Of a DNA stretch of 32,462 bases, positions 15,073 to 23,082 are shown in pieces. The notes beneath the pieces are model-generated. The model worked only from the letters and a program-made list of their open reading frames with translations, had not been told where the DNA came from and did no database searches. Both the position numbers and the translations under genes were made by a program. The stretch covers positions 1 to 32,462 of the forward strand of contig CAJPNZ010000027.1 in assembly GCA_905372155.1 (NCBI GenBank), in the 5' to 3' direction. Position 1 is the stretch's first letter. The number at the start of each line of letters is the position of its first letter. This stretch comes from Propionibacteriaceae bacterium. GTDB taxonomy: Bacteria; Actinomycetota; Actinomycetes; Propionibacteriales; Propionibacteriaceae.

Positions 15073-16530
15073 GTGCGTTTCCTGAATGAGAGGCCCACCA
15101 CGGACCTCACCTATTCCGATGTGTTCATGGTGCCGAACCGCTCCGACGTCGCATCCCGGCTGGACGTCGACCTGACTTCCACCGACGGGCTCGCGACGCC
15201 ACTGCCCTTGGTGGCGGCGAACATGACGGCGGTCTCGGGCAGGCGCATGGCCGAGACCATGGCCCGCCGCGGCGGGCTTGCGATTTTTCCCCAGGACATC
15301 CCGGTGGCGGTGGTGGCGCGTTCCATCGCGAAGGTGAAGCAGTCCCACCCCGTCTTCGACACCGCCGTGACGGTCTCCCCCGACACCACCGTCGGGGAGA
15401 CCGTCGGCCTGATGGCCAAACGCGCGCACGGGGTGGCCGTGGTGGTGGAGTCCGGCAGGGTCGCGGGACTGGTTCATCCCCAGGACGCGGCGATCGCCGA
15501 CCGTTTCGCCCAGGCCCGTGACGTGATGACCAGCGACATCATCGCCGTCTCGCCGGACACAGCGCCGAAACAGGTCTTCGATTCCCTCGCGGAACGCCAC
15601 CAGAAGGTGGCCCTGGCCCTTGACCCGGAAGGTCTGCTGGTTGGGATCATGACCAGCAAGGGAGCGCTGCGCTCGGCCCTCTACGCCCCCGCGCTCGACG
15701 AACGGGGGCGCCTGCGAGCGGGGGTCGCGATCGGGATCAACGGCGACGTGGCCGTCAAGGTGCGGGCGGCGTTGGAGGCGCAGGCCGACGTGCTGGTGGT
15801 GGACACCGCCCACGGCCACCAGGAGAAGATGATCGCCGCGTTGGAGCTGGCGCGCAGGGAACGCGACCGGTTTGCTGAACGCACCGGGAGACGGGTGCCG
15901 ATCGTTGCGGGAAACGTCGTGACCGCCGACGGGGTGCGTGACCTCGCCGATGCCGGGGCGGACATCGTCAAGGTTGGTGTCGGACCGGGTGCGATGTGCA
16001 CCACACGCATGCAGACCGGTGTCGGCAGGCCGCAGTTCTCCGCCGTCCTCGAATGCTCGGAGCAGGCCAGGCTCAGCGGCTGTGCGGTGTGGGCCGACGG
16101 TGGTGTCAGGCATCCCCGCGACGTCGCCCTGGCGCTGGCCGCGGGGGCTGGTTCCGTGATGATCGGTTCCTGGTTCGCGGGAACCCACGAGTCGACCGGC
16201 GATCAGTTGTTCGATCACGAGGGCCGGGCCTACAAGGAGAGTTTTGGGATGGCCTCCGCCCGCGCGGTCAGGCAGCGCACGCGGGAGCAGTCGGCCTTCG
16301 ACCGGGCCCGCGCCTCCCTGTTCGAGGAGGGTATCTCGTCGTCGCGGATGTACCTGGATCCGCAGCGCCCCGGTGTCGAGGACCTGCTCGACTGGATCAC
16401 CTCCGGGGTGCGCAGCTCCGCAACCTATGCGGGTGCCCGCACACTAACGGAGTTCGCTGACCGAGCCGTGGTCGGGGTGCAGTCCGGGTCCGGTTTCGAG
16501 GAGGGACGCCCGGTCAGCACGAGCTGGTGA
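15073..16530 (+). CDS. guaB1: GuaB1 family IMP dehydrogenase-related protein (probable GMP reductase)
   Basis: The 485-residue protein has the IMPDH/GMP-reductase barrel interrupted by a pair of CBS domains (about residues 95-210). Landmarks are LTYSDVFMVPNRSDV and LVAANMTAVSG at the N-terminus, VDTAHGHQEKMI, IVAGNVVTADG, the catalytic loop VGVGPGAMCTTRMQTGVG with its Cys, then VWADGGVRHPRDVALALAAG and the late EGISSSRMY stretch. The mycobacterial GuaB1 has been shown to reduce GMP to IMP, so purine salvage is the likely role, with regulation by purine nucleotides through the CBS pair. The GTG start follows a TAGGCT hexamer by 6 bases. The gene is divergent from the receiver-trpD operon and convergent with erpA, 21 bases away. 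Confidence 0.93.
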   Translation: MRFLNERPTTDLTYSDVFMVPNRSDVASRLDVDLTSTDGLATPLPLVAANMTAVSGRRMAETMARRGGLAIFPQDIPVAVVARSIAKVKQSHPVFDTAVTVSPDTTVGETVGLMAKRAHGVAVVVESGRVAGLVHPQDAAIADRFAQARDVMTSDIIAVSPDTAPKQVFDSLAERHQKVALALDPEGLLVGIMTSKGALRSALYAPALDERGRLRAGVAIGINGDVAVKVRAALEAQADVLVVDTAHGHQEKMIAALELARRERDRFAERTGRRVPIVAGNVVTADGVRDLADAGADIVKVGVGPGAMCTTRMQTGVGRPQFSAVLECSEQARLSGCAVWADGGVRHPRDVALALAAGAGSVMIGSWFAGTHESTGDQLFDHEGRAYKESFGMASARAVRQRTREQSAFDRARASLFEEGISSSRMYLDPQRPGVEDLLDWITSGVRSSATYAGARTLTEFADRAVVGVQSGSGFEEGRPVSTSW

Positions 16531-16551
16531 CCGGGCCCCGCCCCTGAGGAC

Positions 16552-16899
16552 TCAGTGGAAGGAATCGCCACAGGCGCAGGCTCCCGTGGCATTCGGGTTG
16601 TCGATCGTGAAGCCCTGCTTCTCGATCGTGTCGACGAAGTCGATGGAGGCCCCACCGAGGTAGGGGGCGCTCATCCTGTCGGTGACGACCTTCACGTCAC
16701 CGTACTCGGTGGCGATGTCTCCATCGAGTTCGCGGTCATCGAAATACAGCTGGTAACGCAGCCCGGAGCAACCACCCGGTTGCACCGCGATGCGCAGGCT
16801 CAGGTCAGTGCGGCCCTCGGCCTCCAGCAGGGAACGCACCTTGGAGACGGCGACGTCGGTCAGCACGACGCCCTGGGGAACAGTCTGGGTTTCACTCAC
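16552..16899 (-). CDS. erpA: A-type iron-sulfur cluster insertion protein (ErpA/HesB-like)
   Basis: A-type carriers take Fe-S clusters from the scaffold and hand them to target enzymes in the cytoplasm. This 115-residue protein has the three ligand cysteines: Cys44 in VQPGGCSGLRYQL and Cys108/Cys110 in GACACGDSFH at the C-terminus. Other family signs are the N-terminal LTDVAVSKVRSLL helix and SIDFVDTIEKQGFTIDNPNA. The start is placed at the GTG at 16899, because TAGACT lies 7 bases upstream; the longer frame to 16992 has no family similarity. Its promoter lies between it and the glycerate-kinase-like gene, whose stop is only 29 bases upstream. Rv2204c in M. tuberculosis has the same position relative to its neighbours. 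Confidence 0.93.
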   Translation of the reverse strand: MSETQTVPQGVVLTDVAVSKVRSLLEAEGRTDLSLRIAVQPGGCSGLRYQLYFDDRELDGDIATEYGDVKVVTDRMSAPYLGGASIDFVDTIEKQGFTIDNPNATGACACGDSFH

Positions 16900-16906
16900 A
16901 AATCTG

Positions 16907-16912
16907 AGTCTA
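16907..16912 (-). promoter_or_regulatory. Putative -10 hexamer of a leaderless promoter for erpA
   Basis: TAGACT on the minus strand ends 7 bases before the GTG at 16899, with no Shine-Dalgarno between. It lies in the 28-base gap after the glycerate-kinase-like gene. Confidence 0.5.
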
Positions 16913-16927
16913 CTTCTCTTCGCGGCC

Positions 16928-17668
16928 TCACCAAGTCCAGGTGGCGGCCACCCGCCGTGCCACGGCCCCCAACTGCTCAGCGGTGATGTCAATTTCCCCC
17001 ACTCCCGGCGGGGCCACGGCGTGCGCCTCCTCGATCCCGGCCAGGCGCAGTTCCCGAGGGGAGACGAAGTTCCGGCCGGCCACCACGACCACCGGCCTCA
17101 GCGCCTCGACGCCCAGGCGCGTCAGCTCGGTCACAACGTCCCCGCCGCGACGGTGAAAATCCAGCACGTCCGTTCCCGTCACGATCACATCGGCCCTGGC
17201 GGCCAACTCCGGCAGCCGGTAGCCTTCGACGCAGATCCCGATCCCCGAGGCCACCCGAGCCCCGCAGCCCAGCGCCCACGCGCCCAGCCCGCAGAGCGCC
17301 CCCGCGGGTGCCTCATCAGCCACCCCGAGCCTCTCCAGCCACGCGGTGGCGCGGGAATCCTCCGCGAGCGTCGCCGCGATGTCGGCCCCGTTTCCCCTGC
17401 CCCGCTCCGCCAGCGATCCGGTCATTCCGGTCAGGGTGCGTCCCGCCTCGCGGTGCGGCACCACCACGGTGGTTCCCGCGCGAACGGGGGATACCGGCAG
17501 CGCCAGCAGCTCCTCCAGCCCGGGGGCGGTGACGGCGGTGACGTCCAGATAATCGGGGCCCTCGGCCAGCATGTCGCACGCCTGGGAAGGGGTACGAGCA
17601 GTCAGTACACGTGCGTTCGGGAAGAGCCACCCCACGGTCTCGGCAAGCCCGTCCCCTCCCGCGCTCAC
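16928..17668 (-). CDS. Glycerate-kinase-like protein, N-terminus probably damaged by a deletion or frameshift
   Basis: The open frame gives 246 residues, clearly shorter than the 350-380 usual for this family. It keeps the late family features GICVEGYRLPELAARADVIV, a VTGTDVLDFHRRGGDV stretch where active enzymes have a TGEG-like motif, and PVVVVAGRN; the degenerate motif makes activity uncertain. The frame starts abruptly at GTG 17668, yet in-frame codons upstream read TAFAGRGAQVAVAP, which looks like family sequence with no start codon before the pspAA stop. In another frame, a GTG at 17732 overlapping the pspAA stop (GTGA) reads MRALVSCDGI, a typical first strand of this family. The two pieces overlap on the DNA, so a helix of about 15-20 residues seems lost with a frame change. 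It is third in the pspA operon, as Rv2205c lies beside Rv2204c and Rv2206. Confidence 0.6.
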   Translation of the reverse strand: MSAGGDGLAETVGWLFPNARVLTARTPSQACDMLAEGPDYLDVTAVTAPGLEELLALPVSPVRAGTTVVVPHREAGRTLTGMTGSLAERGRGNGADIAATLAEDSRATAWLERLGVADEAPAGALCGLGAWALGCGARVASGIGICVEGYRLPELAARADVIVTGTDVLDFHRRGGDVVTELTRLGVEALRPVVVVAGRNFVSPRELRLAGIEEAHAVAPPGVGEIDITAEQLGAVARRVAATWTW

Positions 17669-17728
17669 GGGCGCGACGGCGACCTGTGCGCCCCTCCCCG
17701 CGAATGCCGTCGCAGGAAACCAGAGCCC

Positions 17729-18052
17729 TCACTCGTTCTGGATGGACTCGAGACCCACCTCTGTGTCCGGAACGAGACCGTAGTACTCGGAGGTGCTTTC
17801 GAGGAGTTCTTTCACCTCCTCGAGGGTGGAATCCACGTCGGGCAGCACGAGATCGGATTCGACGATCAGGTCGTCGGGAACCTCCTGGCCGTTGCTCCGG
17901 ACGGCCTCGACGAGACGCTGCAGTTCCTTGCGGAGCTGTTCACGGTCCCCTTCCGCGACCGCTTTCTCGACCGCCTCGTCGATGTCGTTGAGCTCGAGAA
18001 GCTGCTCGGGTTCCATGGTCCACTGGCCGAGCCCCATGATACGAACGATCAT
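17729..18052 (-). CDS. pspAA: PspA-associated protein PspAA
   Basis: This 107-residue protein begins with the family signature MIVRIMGLGQW, followed by an acidic helical region (LLELNDIDEAVEKAV, QLRKELQRLVEAV) and a short folded C-terminus. In actinobacteria PspAA is encoded directly after pspA and is thought to modulate it. Its ATG at 18052 overlaps the pspA stop as ATGA, so the two are translationally coupled. Its stop overlaps a GTG that would be the original start of the glycerate-kinase-like gene. Confidence 0.9.
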   Translation of the reverse strand: MIVRIMGLGQWTMEPEQLLELNDIDEAVEKAVAEGDREQLRKELQRLVEAVRSNGQEVPDDLIVESDLVLPDVDSTLEEVKELLESTSEYYGLVPDTEVGLESIQNE

Positions 18053-18852
18053 GCCTGCCCCCCGTTGTTGGTGGTCCTGGTGTTCTCGATCATCGGCATG
18101 CTGGACGTGGTGGGGGCGGAGGAGATCTGGGGATTCGTGGTGGCGGAGCCACCGCTGAGCTGCGCCTTCATGGCAGCCAGCTCGTTCTCGACCGAGGAAC
18201 CGGATGCCAGGGCATCGAGTTCGCGGTCGAGATCACTCCCGACGGACCCCGTGGAGTCCTCGAGAGCACCGGAGGCCAGCAGCTCATCGACGGCGGAGGC
18301 GCGGGCCTGCAGCTGCAGGGTCTTGTCCTCGGCACGCTGGATGGCCATGCCCACATCGCTCATCTCCTCGGAGATGCCGGTGAAGGCCTCGTTGATCCGG
18401 GTCTGTGCCTCGGCCGCCGAGTAGGTGGCCTTGATGGTCTCCTTGCGGGTACGGAAGGCATCCACCTTCGCCTGGAGCCGGGTGCTGGCCCGCACCAGCT
18501 TCTCCTCCTCGGCCTGAAGGGCCGAGTGCTGGTTCTGGAGGTCCTGGAGTTGGGTGGTGAGACCGGCTTTTCGAGTCAGGGCCTCTCGGGCGAGATCCTC
18601 GCGATTGGACTCAAGGGCGCGCTGCGCGGTGACCGTGTAACGGTCGATCTCGGAGCTCATCTTCTGGGCCTGGAGTTCAACGCGTTTGCGGCTGGTGGCC
18701 ACGTCCGCCACTCCTCTGCGTACCTTGCGGAGCAACTCGAGCTGGCGTTCGTAGGAGTAGTCCAAGGTCTCGCGCGGGTCCTCGTACTTGTCTAGTGTTT
18801 TGTGAGCCTTGCTCTTGAACATCAAGGCGATCCGCTCAAAGATGCCTGCCAT
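18049..18852 (-). CDS. pspA: PspA/IM30 family membrane-stress protein
   Basis: The protein (267 residues) is almost wholly helical. It starts with the amphipathic membrane-binding helix (MAGIFERIALMFKSK), continues as a long coiled coil rich in Glu, Gln, Arg and Lys to about residue 220, and ends in a disordered Ser/Thr/Gly/Asn-rich tail that is longer than in enterobacterial PspA. Such proteins belong to the ESCRT-III fold, assemble on the inner face of the membrane and protect it when it is leaky. GAAGGA lies 6 bases before the ATG. It leads the operon with pspAA and the glycerate-kinase-like gene and is divergent from the DUF3043 gene; the 147-base spacer must hold both promoters, including TAGAAT (18955-18960) facing right. 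No pspB, pspC or clgR-like regulator is nearby. Confidence 0.93.
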   Translation of the reverse strand: MAGIFERIALMFKSKAHKTLDKYEDPRETLDYSYERQLELLRKVRRGVADVATSRKRVELQAQKMSSEIDRYTVTAQRALESNREDLAREALTRKAGLTTQLQDLQNQHSALQAEEEKLVRASTRLQAKVDAFRTRKETIKATYSAAEAQTRINEAFTGISEEMSDVGMAIQRAEDKTLQLQARASAVDELLASGALEDSTGSVGSDLDRELDALASGSSVENELAAMKAQLSGGSATTNPQISSAPTTSSMPMIENTRTTNNGGQA

Positions 18853-18999
18853 TGGGGTCCTTCCACTGCTGATCTACTCCGTCAACCGTACCGTCCCGGA
18901 GGCTTGCGTGGGGACGGTACCACCCTGATTCCGACCCTGATGTTGACAGGCCGTTAGAATGACCACTCGAATTCACTCCTCCACCCGAAGGTAGATTCC

Positions 19000-19707
19000 G
19001 TGGCACTGTTCCGCCCCTATGAGCGCAAGACCGAACAATCGGGACGCGAGTCTCACCAACGCACCCGGTTGGTACCGGAAACCGGGAAAAAGGCCGGCAC
19101 CGCCCCCACGGAAAAAGAGAAGAAGGCCCAGGAGCCCCGGGAAACGCCGAAGCCCGAGGCCGTGACGCAGCACAAGTCCTCGGACGGCTCCGGCAAGGTG
19201 AGGGTGGCCCGGCGCCAACCGGTGCGCAAATCCGAACCAACCCTCACCCGCAAACAGGCCGAGGCCGCGAGGATGCAGCGACTGCATCCGAACCTGAGCC
19301 CGAAGGAACAGCGCAAGGCCGACCGCGAGGCCCAGGCCAAGGCCCGGATCGACGCCTGGGACAGGGTGGAGGCATCACCGGAACGCGTTCTGGCACGCGA
19401 CTACGTCGACACCCGGTGGACGATCACCGAGTTCATGTTCCCCGCGATGATCCTGATCATGGCCGGAACGATGGCCACGGCCCAGTGGCCGCTGATCAGC
19501 GTCTCCATCGGGCTCGGGCTGTGGGCGATGCTCATCCTGAGTTTCATCAACACGTGGTTCATGTGGCGGGGTTTCAAACGCCTCCTGCTGCAGCGCGTCC
19601 CCAGGGCGAACCTCAGGGGATTGCTGATGTACATGTTCAACCGGTCGTTGATGATCCGCCGTTTCCGGCGGCCAACGCCCCGGATCAACCGTGGGGAGAC
19701 GATATGA
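19000..19707 (+). CDS. DUF3043 membrane protein
   Basis: The 235-residue protein has a long charged, low-complexity cytoplasmic N-terminus (about 1-125, rich in Lys, Glu, Arg and Gln), a WTITEFMFPAMILIM membrane segment (about 141-160), a second membrane segment (about 165-187, LISVSIGLGLWAMLILSF) and a basic C-terminal tail. This is the DUF3043 layout of actinobacteria; the function is unknown. GAAGG lies 8 bases before the GTG start. It is divergent from pspA, and its stop overlaps the start of a small 68-residue gene (ATGA). Rv2206 occupies the equivalent place next to the erpA/glycerate-kinase-like genes of M. tuberculosis. Confidence 0.87.
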   Translation: MALFRPYERKTEQSGRESHQRTRLVPETGKKAGTAPTEKEKKAQEPRETPKPEAVTQHKSSDGSGKVRVARRQPVRKSEPTLTRKQAEAARMQRLHPNLSPKEQRKADREAQAKARIDAWDRVEASPERVLARDYVDTRWTITEFMFPAMILIMAGTMATAQWPLISVSIGLGLWAMLILSFINTWFMWRGFKRLLLQRVPRANLRGLLMYMFNRSLMIRRFRRPTPRINRGETI

Positions 19708-19910
19708 GCTACCAGTGGCGCCCGGCAGCGGGCACCCACGACATGGACGACCTCAGGTCGCAGGACCTGCTGCCCGAGTTCGGCAGCCAACCGGAGGCCG
19801 AGGACTGGCTCGGGTTGTACTGGTCCGATCTGCTGGAGGCCGGGGTGACCGAGGTCGCTCTCTGGGACGCCGACCGGCAGATCCAGCCGCCCATGTCCTT
19901 GTCCTCCTGA
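19704..19910 (+). CDS. Small conserved actinobacterial protein, 68 residues
   Basis: The ATG at 19704 overlaps the stop of the DUF3043 gene (ATGA). The product is acidic and soluble, with a Trp-rich centre (EDWLGLYWSDLLEAGVTEVA) and a PMSLSS end. Small proteins with a similar EAxxWL...LLxAGV...GPMSL pattern are, as I recall, common in actinobacteria; no function is known to me. The coupling to the DUF3043 gene suggests they are made together. Confidence 0.7.
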   Translation: MSYQWRPAAGTHDMDDLRSQDLLPEFGSQPEAEDWLGLYWSDLLEAGVTEVALWDADRQIQPPMSLSS

Positions 19911-20049
19911 CCGCCCGCTTCCGCCCAGCGATCCGATCCACAGGGCGTGCCCAGCCCCGGGTCCGCCGCTTCCCGGCGAGGAGTTCCTGCTGGGAAACGA
20001 CGAACCCGGCGTGATCATGCCCCGGCCCTGCCCGAAGCGGTCCGATGCC

Positions 20050-20967
20050 TCAGGCCTCGGTGAAACGAAGCAGGGTGGACTTGCCGAACAGGCTCTCGAC
20101 GAGGTCGACGGCAAGTTCGGCGGTGGTGTTGCGGATGTCGAGTGCCGGGTTGATCTCCACCAGGTCGATGGAACCCAGCCTCCCGGTGTCGGCGATCATC
20201 TCCATGGCCAGCTGCGCCTCCCGGTAGGTCGGTCCCCCGACGACCGGGGTCCCGACCCCGGGCGCGACCTGCGGGTCCACGAAGTCGAGATCGAGGCTGA
20301 GGTGGATGTGGGTGTCCTCGTCGATGTCATGGAGGGCGCGTTCCATGGCGTGACGCATGCCGGCCTCGTCGAGGAAGCGCATGTCGAACACCTCCAGGCC
20401 CTTGTCCACGAGCACCCGTTTCTCGCCGGGATCGACGCTGCGTAACCCGACCTGGCGGATGTTGCCCACATCGATGGCGGGTTTCCGGTCCGACATGCCG
20501 GTCAGTTCCTCCGGTCCGTCGCCGAGCAGGCAGGCCACCGGCATGCCGTGGATGTTTCCGGAGGGGGTGAGCTCATTGGTGTTGATGTCGGCGTGGGCGT
20601 CCACCCAGATGACGCGCAGCTTCTTGCCGACCCTGCGGCAGTGCGCGGCGATGGCGCTGATGCTGCCGATGGCCAGGCTGTGGTCGCCGCCCATCAGCAC
20701 CGGCATCCGGCCGTCCGCCAGTTCGGCGGCGACTGCGTCGCGCACCGCCCGGTTCCACTCGATCACCTCCGGCAGGTGGCGGTAGCCGTCGACCGGCGGG
20801 CTCTGGGGGTTCGGCGGCCCGGTGACGTCGCCCGCGTCGCGGACATCCACTCCGAAGGCCCGCAGGGCCTTCCCGATGCCGGCGACACGCAACGCCCCCG
20901 GTCCGAGGCGACAGCCCGCGACACTGGCGCCGATATCAGTGGGGGCTCCGATGAGAGTCAGTTTCAT
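20050..20967 (-). CDS. rocF: Arginase
   Basis: The enzyme hydrolyses arginine to ornithine and urea in the cytoplasm using a di-manganese centre. The 305-residue protein has all ureohydrolase metal motifs: GGDHS (about 93-97), DAHADINT (about 122-129) and SLDLDFVDP, plus SGNIHGMP, which favours arginase over agmatinase together with the N-terminal GAPTDIGASVAGCRLGP. The order and length fit the rocF group. The ATG at 20967 is supported by TAGCAT 6 bases upstream (20974-20979), with no Shine-Dalgarno. No arginine transporter or downstream catabolic gene is next to it. A frameshifted small gene lies directly upstream in the same direction and ends within this promoter. The stop at 20050 faces the end of the 68-residue gene. 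Confidence 0.92.
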   Translation of the reverse strand: MKLTLIGAPTDIGASVAGCRLGPGALRVAGIGKALRAFGVDVRDAGDVTGPPNPQSPPVDGYRHLPEVIEWNRAVRDAVAAELADGRMPVLMGGDHSLAIGSISAIAAHCRRVGKKLRVIWVDAHADINTNELTPSGNIHGMPVACLLGDGPEELTGMSDRKPAIDVGNIRQVGLRSVDPGEKRVLVDKGLEVFDMRFLDEAGMRHAMERALHDIDEDTHIHLSLDLDFVDPQVAPGVGTPVVGGPTYREAQLAMEMIADTGRLGSIDLVEINPALDIRNTTAELAVDLVESLFGKSTLLRFTEA

Positions 20968-20973
20968 CCCACC

Positions 20974-20979
20974 ATGCTA
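20974..20979 (-). promoter_or_regulatory. Putative -10 hexamer of a leaderless promoter for the arginase gene
   Basis: TAGCAT on the minus strand ends 6 bases before the ATG at 20967. It overlaps the stop codon of the remnant gene upstream. A stem-loop (arms 20984-20990 and 20999-21005) lies just before it. Confidence 0.5.
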
Positions 20980-21290
20980 ACGACCCGGCCTCCCCTCGGG
21001 CCGGGCACCACCGTCCACGCCACGGGAGGTCTCGCCGGGGCCGGGATCACCGCGTGACGCGCCCTGGAACACGAACTGTTTGACGCCGCCGTCCTCCACC
21101 TCCGAGGCGCGGGCCTCCCAGATCTGGGCGATGAGTAGTGGTGGACCACCCCAGCGCATCGGGGCCCTGCCTCCCGACGGTGGCCCAGATTCCCTTGGGC
21201 GTGGTCTCGAGGCCGATGTCGGTGGCACCGACGGCAACCCCGAGGATGATGACGAGGATCAGAGAGGACCGTCAGTCTGAGGTTCAGCAA
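20977..21290 (-). pseudogene. Frameshifted small membrane-protein gene of unknown family
   Basis: The 381 bases between the ABC operon and arginase hold no intact gene, but protein-like pieces follow one another in three successive minus-strand frames. First LLNLRLTVL (from about 21290), then LILVIILGVAVGATDIGLE and TTPKGIWATVGRQ, then MRWGGPPLLIAQIWEARAS and EVEDGGVKQFVFQGASR, ending at a stop at 20979-20977. Dropping one T in the CTCTCT near 21267-21272 and one C in the CCCC at 21161-21164 would join them into a single protein of about 105 residues with one N-terminal membrane segment. Both breaks are single-base, in short repeats, as expected for decay or sequencing error. No family is recognised. 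Confidence 0.45.
20984..21005. terminator. GC-rich stem-loop between the remnant gene and arginase
   Basis: CCCGGCC (20984-20990) pairs with GGCCGGG (20999-21005) around an 8-base loop. There is no U-rich tract on either side, so it is only a weak terminator candidate. Confidence 0.3.
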
Positions 21291-21348
21291 ACCCTCCCGG
21301 TGAAGGTCGCGATCACGTGTCGCTTCCTTCCCGTGCCTGCGGGGGAGG

Positions 21349-23082
21349 TCATGTCTCGTCCTCGATCTGGGTTCCGAGCAGGTTCCTGTAGAACGGGTTG
21401 CCCAGGAGCTCGTCATGGTCCCCGCTGGCCTCGATCCGCCCGTCGTTCAGGACGATGATCCTCTCCGCCATCCTGATCGAGGTGAGGCGGTGGGCGATGA
21501 CCACGGTCGTCCTGTCCGATCGGAGCCGGGCCATGTTCGCCGAGATCTCGGCCTCCAGGAATGGGTCGAGATTCGCCAGTGGCTCATCCAGGATCAGCAG
21601 CTCGGGATCGCGGAGGAAGGCCCGCGCGATCCCCAGGCGTTGGCGTTCGCCTCCCGAGAGGTTGGCCCCGCGGTCGCCGATCCTGGCCTCCAGCCCACCC
21701 AGCCGGCGCACCATCTCCGCCAGGCCGGCCCTCTCGAGGGCCTCCCACAGCTGGGCATTGGATGCCTCCGGCCTAGCCAGGGACAGGTTGGAGCCGACCG
21801 TTCCGGCGAAGATGTGGCAGTCCTGCGGCACCAGGGCCAGTCGTTCGCGGTGCTCGTCGGGGGCGACGGCCCTCAGGTTCTCACCGTTGAAACGCACCTC
21901 CCCCTCGCCGGGGTCCAGGAAACGCATCACCAGGTTGGCGATGGTCGTCTTTCCCGCCCCGGAGGGACCCACCAGGCTGATCGAGCGTCCCGGTTCCACG
22001 GCCAGGGTGATGTCCTCCAGCACCTTCTCGTCGCCGTAGGCGAACGACACCGATTCGAGGTTGAGCGCTCCCCGCTCGCCGGGGCGCGAGCGCAGTCCCG
22101 GCTCCGGGGCCGCGGGGATCGGGTCCTCCACTTCCAGGATTCCCCGGATTCTCCCGGCACAGGCGCCGATCTCCCCCACCCGGGCCAGCATCCCGGTCAG
22201 GGAGATGACCGGGGCGGTGCTCATCCCGGCCAGCACGATGGCCACGGGCAGGACGTCCGGGGCGATCCTGCCCTCGATGACCCCACCGGTCAGTACAACT
22301 ATGAGGACCAGGGTCGCGATGGCGGTGAGGATCCCACCGCAGGCCTTCTCCACCGACTGCCTCAGCGACTGTCCGAGTTTGATCCGCTGGATCGATTCGG
22401 TTCCCGACAGGATCGCCGATTCCTGGCGTTCCACCATTCCCAGGCTGCGCAGCTCCCGCTGCCCGTGCACGAAGTCCAGGGCCGTGACGCGCAGGTCGGA
22501 AAGGCTCTTCCTGAGCCTGATCCCCTGCCTCGTCTGGACTCCCATCAGCAGCAACGGGCAGGCGACCAGCAGCACGCACGCGAGCGCCATCACAAGGCCG
22601 ATCGGCCCCACCAGCCAGCAGAGGACACCGATCATCAGGGCGGGGCTGATGACCGCGCAGATGGCGGTACTCGCGGTGTGCGCGTAGAACCACTCCAGGG
22701 TCTCCGCGTCACCCATGGCCGCGGAGGCCACGTCCCCGGTTCTTCTCCCCTGCAGTCCCAGCGGGGCGATGCGCCTGATCGCCGCATAGATCCGGACCCG
22801 GAAGATGTGGAGGATCCGGTAGGCCACCTCGTGGGACCACCAGACCTCGAGCAGGAGGCTCAAGGCGTGGAAGGCGACGCCCCCGAACAGCACTCCGGTC
22901 AGCAGCGACAGTCCGGCGTCCGGGCCGGCCATCAGTGTGGTGGTGATCCAGACCGATGTGATGCTGACCGACACCAACGTCAGCTGCGACAGCATGGTGA
23001 CCACCGTGGAGGCGGCGAACAGGCCCCTGCAGGTTCTCAGCATCCCGAACAGGTGCAGCACTTCACGAGCAGCGGTTCTCAC
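21349..23082 (-). CDS. ABC transporter, fused membrane and ATPase domains (second subunit, CydC-like)
   Basis: This 577-residue half-transporter has a six-segment exporter-type membrane domain (about 1-310) followed by an ATPase domain with Walker A GPSGAGKTT, signature LSGGERQ and Walker B LLILDEPLANLD, then the switch His in VVIAHRLTS. The coupling-helix region RRTGDVASAAMGDAETLEWF resembles CydC-type subunits. The GTG start overlaps the stop of the partner gene (GTGA at 23079-23082), so the two make a heterodimer. Such pairs export thiols (CydDC) or import iron-siderophores (YbtPQ/IrtAB-like); neither is decided by the sequence and no cydAB is present. The stop at 21349 is followed by a stretch holding only a decayed gene. 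Confidence 0.9.
   Translation of the reverse strand: MRTAAREVLHLFGMLRTCRGLFAASTVVTMLSQLTLVSVSITSVWITTTLMAGPDAGLSLLTGVLFGGVAFHALSLLLEVWWSHEVAYRILHIFRVRIYAAIRRIAPLGLQGRRTGDVASAAMGDAETLEWFYAHTASTAICAVISPALMIGVLCWLVGPIGLVMALACVLLVACPLLLMGVQTRQGIRLRKSLSDLRVTALDFVHGQRELRSLGMVERQESAILSGTESIQRIKLGQSLRQSVEKACGGILTAIATLVLIVVLTGGVIEGRIAPDVLPVAIVLAGMSTAPVISLTGMLARVGEIGACAGRIRGILEVEDPIPAAPEPGLRSRPGERGALNLESVSFAYGDEKVLEDITLAVEPGRSISLVGPSGAGKTTIANLVMRFLDPGEGEVRFNGENLRAVAPDEHRERLALVPQDCHIFAGTVGSNLSLARPEASNAQLWEALERAGLAEMVRRLGGLEARIGDRGANLSGGERQRLGIARAFLRDPELLILDEPLANLDPFLEAEISANMARLRSDRTTVVIAHRLTSIRMAERIIVLNDGRIEASGDHDELLGNPFYRNLLGTQIEDET

Noticed and set aside
16544..16555. CTGAG-GA-CTCAG as a terminator between guaB1 and erpA
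   Set aside because: The stem is only 5 bp with a 2-base loop and overlaps the erpA stop codon; too weak to call.
18946..18960. TTGACA plus TAGAAT as a promoter for the DUF3043 gene
   Set aside because: The two hexamers are only about 6 bases apart, so they cannot form one promoter. TAGAAT alone may still be a -10.
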